From Aquamicrobium sp. (GTDB taxonomy: Bacteria > Pseudomonadota > Alphaproteobacteria > Rhizobiales > Rhizobiaceae), in NCBI GenBank assembly GCA_019739225.1, contig JAHHDT010000005.1, forward strand, positions 1,178,001 through 1,242,000: a stretch of DNA of 64,000 bases, written 5' to 3'. The notes under the pieces are model-generated. The model was given only the letters and a program-made list of their open reading frames with translations. It searched no databases and had not been told where the DNA came from. Numbering within the stretch: position 1 is the first letter of the stretch; every line of letters begins with the position of its first letter. Positions 60,024 to 64,000 of the stretch are shown here, in pieces. Position numbers and translations under genes: made by a program.

Positions 60024-61094
60024 CTACCGATCGAGATTGGCGTTCCGCGCTGAAAGCCAGCGCAGCACGATCGATTCGTCAGCGTCCAGACCTTTCAAAG
60101 GCTGCCGGTAGCGCCGCCGCAGTGTTTGGATTTCGTCACTCAGCGTGCCGTCCTGCCAGGCTTCGATGACCGCAGGATGCACGTAGCAGCGACGGCAAAC
60201 CGCGCGGGTGTTGCGCAGGCGTTTCGCCACCGCGTCCAGCACTTCGTTGAGCGCGATTGCCTGCTGGCGCTTCGAGGGCGGCAACTCCCTGGCCGCCAGC
60301 GCGAGCGCGGCAGAAACCGTCGCGCCCCAGGTGCGAAAATGCTTGGACGTGAACTCCGCACCGATAGCGGTCCTGATGTAGTCGTTGACGTCCTGCGAGC
60401 GGATGTCGCGTCTTTCACCGTCGTCGCCGAGATATTGAAACAGACGCTGGCCGGGCAGTTCCTGCACTGCGCGTACGACTGACGCGACCCTCCGGTCGGT
60501 GAACTTGAGGCGCCATTTCTGCCCGGATTTCCCGATGAAAGAGAAACGCAGGCGTGCCCCTTCCACATCAAGGTGTTTCGAGCGCAGAGTGGTCAGGCCG
60601 AAACTCTTGTTGTCACGGCTGTAGATGTCGTTTCCGACCCGGATCAGCGTGTTGTCGAGCAACCGAACGACAGAGGCCAGAACCCGCTCGCGCGGCAGGC
60701 CACGCCTTCGAAGATCGCTGTCGATCTGTTTGCGAAGCTTCGGCAGTGACCGTGCGAACATGGCAAGGCTCGAAAACTTCGCTTCGTCGCGACAGGCCGT
60801 CCAGGCCGGATGGTAACGATACTGCTTGCGTCCGCGCAGGTCGCGGCCGGTGGCCTGGATGTGACCCTCAGGCAGAGTGCAAATCCACACATCCATCCAC
60901 GCAGGTGGTATGGCCAGCGCCTTGATCCGCCCGATGACAGTCTCGCTTCCGAGGCGTTTTCCGTTATCGTCGAGATAGACGAAGCCCTTGCCGACGCGGC
61001 GGCGGCGGATGCCCGGTTCGGCATCATTGACGTAAGCAAGATCGGCCCGCTCTGCGGCCTCCGCTGGATCTCTGCCGACAACAAGCGCGTCCAT
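60024..61094 (-). CDS. Type IB DNA topoisomerase (eukaryote/poxvirus-like)
   Basis: 356 residues from MDALVVGRD. GKGFVYLDDNGKRLGSETVIGRIKALAIPPAWMDVWICTLPEGHIQATGRDLRGRKQYRYHPAW spans the N-terminal fold; the catalytic domain has FGLTTLRSKHLDVEG, SKHFRTWGATVSAAL and the nucleophile Tyr in AVCRRCYVHPAVIEAW. Bacterial TopIB relaxes supercoils through a 3' phosphotyrosine intermediate and is common in rhizobia and deinococci. It begins five bases after the SDR stop, so both are transcribed together. Confidence 0.93.
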   Translation of the reverse strand: MDALVVGRDPAEAAERADLAYVNDAEPGIRRRRVGKGFVYLDDNGKRLGSETVIGRIKALAIPPAWMDVWICTLPEGHIQATGRDLRGRKQYRYHPAWTACRDEAKFSSLAMFARSLPKLRKQIDSDLRRRGLPRERVLASVVRLLDNTLIRVGNDIYSRDNKSFGLTTLRSKHLDVEGARLRFSFIGKSGQKWRLKFTDRRVASVVRAVQELPGQRLFQYLGDDGERRDIRSQDVNDYIRTAIGAEFTSKHFRTWGATVSAALALAARELPPSKRQQAIALNEVLDAVAKRLRNTRAVCRRCYVHPAVIEAWQDGTLSDEIQTLRRRYRQPLKGLDADESIVLRWLSARNANLDR

Positions 61095-61099
61095 CGCCG

Positions 61100-62080
61100 T
61101 CAGTAGCCGCCTATGATGGGCAGGATTTCGCCCGTGATGTAGCTGGAGCACTGCGGTGACGCGAGGAAGACATAGGCCGGCGCGATCTCTTCTGGTTGTG
61201 CCGGTCGCTTCATCGGCGTGTTCGCGCCGAAAGTCGCGACCTGCTCCGCGGGGCGCTCGGAGGGGTTGAGCGGTGTCCAGACCGGCCCCGGCGCGACGCA
61301 ATTGACGCGGATGCCCTTCGAAACGAGGCTGGATCCGAGCGCGCGCGTGAAGGCGTGGATGCCGCCCTTGGTCATAGAGTAGTCAAGCAGTTCCGCGCTT
61401 CCTTCGATGCCCGTCACGGACCCGGTATTAACGATCGCGCTGCCACTCTTCATGTGCTTCACGGCGGCGCGCGCCATGTAGAAATAGCCATAGAGGTTGG
61501 TTTTCAGGGTCGTATCGAAGTGCTCGCTTGTGAGGTCCTCGAGACCGGCCGCGTGATACTGGAAGGCCGCATTGTTGACGAGCACGTCGAGCCTGCCGAA
61601 TTCCTGCACGACCTGCTCGACGGCATGCTGGCAGTAGGCTTCGTCGCTGACGTCTCCCGGAAGAAGCAGGCAACGCCGACCTTCATCAGCAACTGCCAGC
61701 CGCGTCGTCTCGGCGTCCTCGTGCTCGCTGAGATATGAAATGGCGACGTCGGCGCCTTCACGGGCAAACAGAACCGCGACGGCGCGGCCGATGCCGGAAT
61801 CGCCGCCGGTGATCAGTGCAGTCATGCCTTCCAGCTTGCCCGAGCCACGCCAGAACGGCGCGTCGTACATGGGCGGCGGCTCGAGTATCGCCTCGTCGCC
61901 CGGCTTTGCCTGATGTTGCTTCGGAAAGGGCGGCACCGGATAGGTTCGGGCACCTGCCTGCATCGCGCCTGGCTTCGCGCCGTCGCCTTTCTGCTTGTCG
62001 CTGCTGTCCACCTGCTGCTGGATGCGGTGCTGCTGCTCGACGGCGTCGGCAGCGGTTTCATCGTGCTTCTGGTCAGCCAT
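61100..62080 (-). CDS. SDR family oxidoreductase, YghA/stress type
   Basis: 326 residues from ATG at 62080, which has GAGGAG seven bases upstream. After a charged, low-complexity N-terminal segment (about 55 residues), the Rossmann motif TALITGGDSGIGRAVAVLFAREGADVAISYL, NNAAFQ, and the catalytic Ser-Tyr-Lys (TGSVTG, YSMTKGG) follow. The long N-terminal region marks the general-stress SDR subgroup. It is expressed with topoisomerase IB and lies opposite the Ku gene, consistent with a stress/DNA-protection cluster. Confidence 0.93.
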   Translation of the reverse strand: MADQKHDETAADAVEQQHRIQQQVDSSDKQKGDGAKPGAMQAGARTYPVPPFPKQHQAKPGDEAILEPPPMYDAPFWRGSGKLEGMTALITGGDSGIGRAVAVLFAREGADVAISYLSEHEDAETTRLAVADEGRRCLLLPGDVSDEAYCQHAVEQVVQEFGRLDVLVNNAAFQYHAAGLEDLTSEHFDTTLKTNLYGYFYMARAAVKHMKSGSAIVNTGSVTGIEGSAELLDYSMTKGGIHAFTRALGSSLVSKGIRVNCVAPGPVWTPLNPSERPAEQVATFGANTPMKRPAQPEEIAPAYVFLASPQCSSYITGEILPIIGGY

Positions 62081-62220
62081 CGTCTGCTCCTCGATTTGAG
62101 CGCAGAACGGCGGGCTGATCGGTATGGTTCCGGAGTGCATCGAATTCGTATGCCGCCTGCGATCGCCACTGCGGAACCTTAGACAGCGCCCCGTGTTGTG
62201 GATCAGACGGAGAAGCACCG

Positions 62221-63060
62221 ATGGCGACGAGAGCCCTCTGGAAAGGCCATCTCAGTATCGGAGAATTGAGCTGCGCGGTTGCCCTCTATGCAGCCGCAAC
62301 GACTTCTGACCGCGTCTCTTTCCATATCGTCAATCGAAAGACCGGCAATCGTGTCCGGCGCGAATACGTTGACGAGGAAACCGGCAAGCCGGTCGATCGC
62401 GACGATCAGGTCAAAGGCTACGAGACGTCCAAGGGCAGCTACGTGCTGCTCGAACCGGATGAGATCGCGGCGGCGGTGCCGGAGAGCGACAAGACGCTGG
62501 CAGTCGAGAGTTTCGTCCCGTGCGACGAAGTCGACACGGTCTATTTCGACAAGCCCTATTTCGTGGCGCCGGCAGACGAAGCGGCCGAAGAGGCATTCGC
62601 CGTGATGCGCGAGGGCATGCGCAAGAAGAAGGTGGTTGCGTTGGCCCGCGCCGTACTGTTCCGGCGGGTGCGCACCCTGCTGATCCGGCCGCGCGGCTGT
62701 GGCTTCCTCGCCAACACGCTGAACTTCGACTACGAGGTGCGCGCCGCCGACGATGCGTTCGACGCCGTGCCCGAAATGAAGATCAAGGGCGAGATGCTCG
62801 ACCTCGCCAAGCACATCATCGACACCAAATCCGGCACGTTCGACCCGTCCGCCTTCGACGACCGCTATGACGCCGCGCTCGCCGAACTGGTCAAGGCCAA
62901 GGCGGAGGGCCGCGAAATCGAAAAGCCGAAGCGCAAGCGCGAGGGCAAGGTCATCGACCTGATGGAAGCGCTGCGCGAGAGTGCCGCCGCAGGCAAGGGA
63001 AAGCGGAGCGCGAAGAAGAAGGCTTCGACGACGTCTACTCCCAAACGCAAGACCGGTTGA
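62221..63060 (+). CDS. ku: Ku protein, bacterial NHEJ DNA-end binding
   Basis: 279 residues. [31 protein letters not shown] and the barrel/bridge region [24 protein letters not shown] are Ku core signatures; [37 protein letters not shown] and a Lys-rich C-terminal tail ([11 protein letters not shown]) follow. Bacterial Ku forms a homodimeric ring on double-strand ends and recruits LigD. LigD begins four bases later. The divergent stress genes suggest a shared control region of about 140 bases. Confidence 0.95.
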   Translation: MATRALWKGHLSIGELSCAVALYAAATTSDRVSFHIVNRKTGNRVRREYVDEETGKPVDRDDQVKGYETSKGSYVLLEPDEIAAAVPESDKTLAVESFVPCDEVDTVYFDKPYFVAPADEAAEEAFAVMREGMRKKKVVALARAVLFRRVRTLLIRPRGCGFLANTLNFDYEVRAADDAFDAVPEMKIKGEMLDLAKHIIDTKSGTFDPSAFDDRYDAALAELVKAKAEGREIEKPKRKREGKVIDLMEALRESAAAGKGKRSAKKKASTTSTPKRKTG

Positions 63061-63063
63061 GCA

Positions 63064-64000
63064 ATGGCGCTCGACACATATCGCCGCAAGCGCGACTTCG
63101 GAAAGACGCCTGAACCGAAGGGCGCGGATGGCAAGGCCGCGGCCGGAAACAGTTTCGTCGTGCAGAAGCATGACGCGCGGCGTCTGCACTATGATTTTCG
63201 ACTGGAGATGGACGGCGTCCTCAAGAGCTGGGCGGTCACCCGTGGCCCGAGCCTTGTGCCGTCGGAGAAACGGCTTGCCGTCCATGTCGAGGACCATCCG
63301 CTCGACTATGGCGACTTCGAGGGAACGATCCCGAAAGGCGAATATGGCGGCGGCACGGTCATTGTCTGGGATCGCGGGACGTGGATTCCGGAAGGTGACG
63401 CGGAGAAGGGGCTCAAGAAGGGCCATCTCGAATTCACGCTCGAGGGCGAGAAGCTTTCCGGCCGCTGGCATCTTGTGCGGATGGCGAAGCGGCCGCGCGA
63501 GAAGCGCGACAACTGGCTGCTGATAAAGGGCGACGACGACCAGGCCCGCTCGGAAGACGATCCCGACATTCTGGAGGAACGGCCGGAATCCGTCAAAACC
63601 GGCAGGGAGGTCGCGGATGTGGCCGGCGAGGAGCCCGGCTGGTCGTCCCGGACCGGCAAGATCGACAAGGCGCCGCAGAAGGCTGCACCCGCGGTTCGTG
63701 GGACGAAGAAGGCGCGCATGCCGGAATTCGTCGCGCCTCAGCTCGCCACGCTGAAGCCGCACGCACCTGCCGGCAAGGGCTGGATCCACGAGATCAAGTT
63801 CGACGGATACCGTCTCCAGGCCCGCATCGAAAAGGGCAAGGTGACATTGCTGACCCGAAGCGGCCTCGACTGGACCGCGAAATTCGGCAAAGACGTGCCG
63901 AAGGCGCTTGGCGCGTTGCGGGTCGAGCAGGCTATCCTCGATGGCGAACTGGTCGTCGAAGCTTCAGGCGGCGCTTCGGACTTTTCCGCGCTGCAGGCGG
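63064..64000 (+). CDS. ligD: DNA ligase D, N-terminal part (3'-phosphoesterase then ligase), runs off window
   Basis: The first 312 codons. The phosphoesterase domain (about 30-190) has VQKHDARRLHYDFRLEMDG and VEDHPLDYGDFEGTIPKGEYGGGTV with the metal-binding His and Asp residues; after a linker, the ligase adenylation motif EIKFDGYR places the nucleotidyl Lys at 245. The gene order PE-LIG-POL is that of rhizobial/Pseudomonas LigD; the polymerase domain would lie beyond 64000. It repairs double-strand breaks together with Ku, which overlaps its 5' region by only a four-base gap. Confidence 0.95.
   Translation, partial: MALDTYRRKRDFGKTPEPKGADGKAAAGNSFVVQKHDARRLHYDFRLEMDGVLKSWAVTRGPSLVPSEKRLAVHVEDHPLDYGDFEGTIPKGEYGGGTVIVWDRGTWIPEGDAEKGLKKGHLEFTLEGEKLSGRWHLVRMAKRPREKRDNWLLIKGDDDQARSEDDPDILEERPESVKTGREVADVAGEEPGWSSRTGKIDKAPQKAAPAVRGTKKARMPEFVAPQLATLKPHAPAGKGWIHEIKFDGYRLQARIEKGKVTLLTRSGLDWTAKFGKDVPKALGALRVEQAILDGELVVEASGGASDFSALQA

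Noticed and set aside
1-64000. tRNA, rRNA, CRISPR arrays, insertion sequences, phage or conjugation genes
   Set aside because: No cloverleaf, repeat-spacer pattern, transposase or integrase sequence was recognised on either strand by reading; a dedicated scan could still find a small element.

Overview
The window is a gene-dense, GC-rich stretch of a bacterial chromosome. Gene content and style point to an alphaproteobacterium of the Hyphomicrobiales (Rhizobium/Mesorhizobium/Phyllobacterium-like). The signs are a large stock of ABC and TRAP importers each paired with a local regulator, three CaiB/BaiF CoA-transferases, a seven-gene Mrp antiporter, paired Ku and LigD, a eukaryotic-type topoisomerase IB, and FNR/FixK-type boxes beside c-type cytochromes. 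The genus cannot be fixed from this sequence alone. No rRNA, tRNA, CRISPR array, insertion sequence or phage gene was seen.

Layout. 1-6.1 kb: an IclR-controlled CoA/carboxylic-acid catabolic cluster (LeuC-type hydro-lyase, VOC protein, quinone-oxidoreductase-like MDR, CoA-transferase, thiolase and its DUF35 partner) with related palindromes at two promoters. 6.7-14.1 kb: nucleoside hydrolase and LacI regulator divergent from a sugar-type ABC importer and an M20 peptidase, with a LacI-type operator between them. 14.2-15.6 kb: a PPOX-fold stress protein behind a strong hairpin, and an NYN-domain protein. 15.8-24.7 kb: mrpABCDEFG, with mrpG reading in frame into a UspA domain, followed by a histidine kinase and a sigma54 response regulator. 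24.9-30 kb: an unusual heme-copper oxidase operon (CuA-less subunit II, subunit I+III fusion, a small membrane protein, CtaG) and two flanking membrane proteins.

30.3-33.3 kb: a two-SMR efflux pair, a CDA-fold deaminase, a MarR regulator and a second nucleoside hydrolase. Three copies of one operator motif and a potentially structured leader RNA precede or lie within this group. 33.4-45.4 kb: hydrolase, peptide-type ABC importer, CoA-transferase, LysR, and a TRAP importer with fused permease. 45.4-49.7 kb: two small cytochromes c, an ADP-forming acyl-CoA synthetase fused to a GNAT acetyltransferase, and a PPOX protein, with two FNR/FixK boxes. 49.8-60.0 kb: a LysR regulator divergent from a tightly coupled ten-gene operon combining a NitT/TauT-type importer, a flavoprotein, CoA-transferase, enoyl-CoA hydratase, 7Fe-type ferredoxin, DapA-family lyase, aldehyde dehydrogenase and a dCMP-deaminase-like enzyme. 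60.0-64.0 kb: topoisomerase IB and an SDR, divergent from Ku and LigD (NHEJ).

The parts most worth following are the uncharacterised 50.8-60.0 kb pathway, the oxidase with neither CuA nor a recognisable bo3-type quinol site, the leader RNA ahead of the SMR pair, and the MrpG-Usp reading frame.
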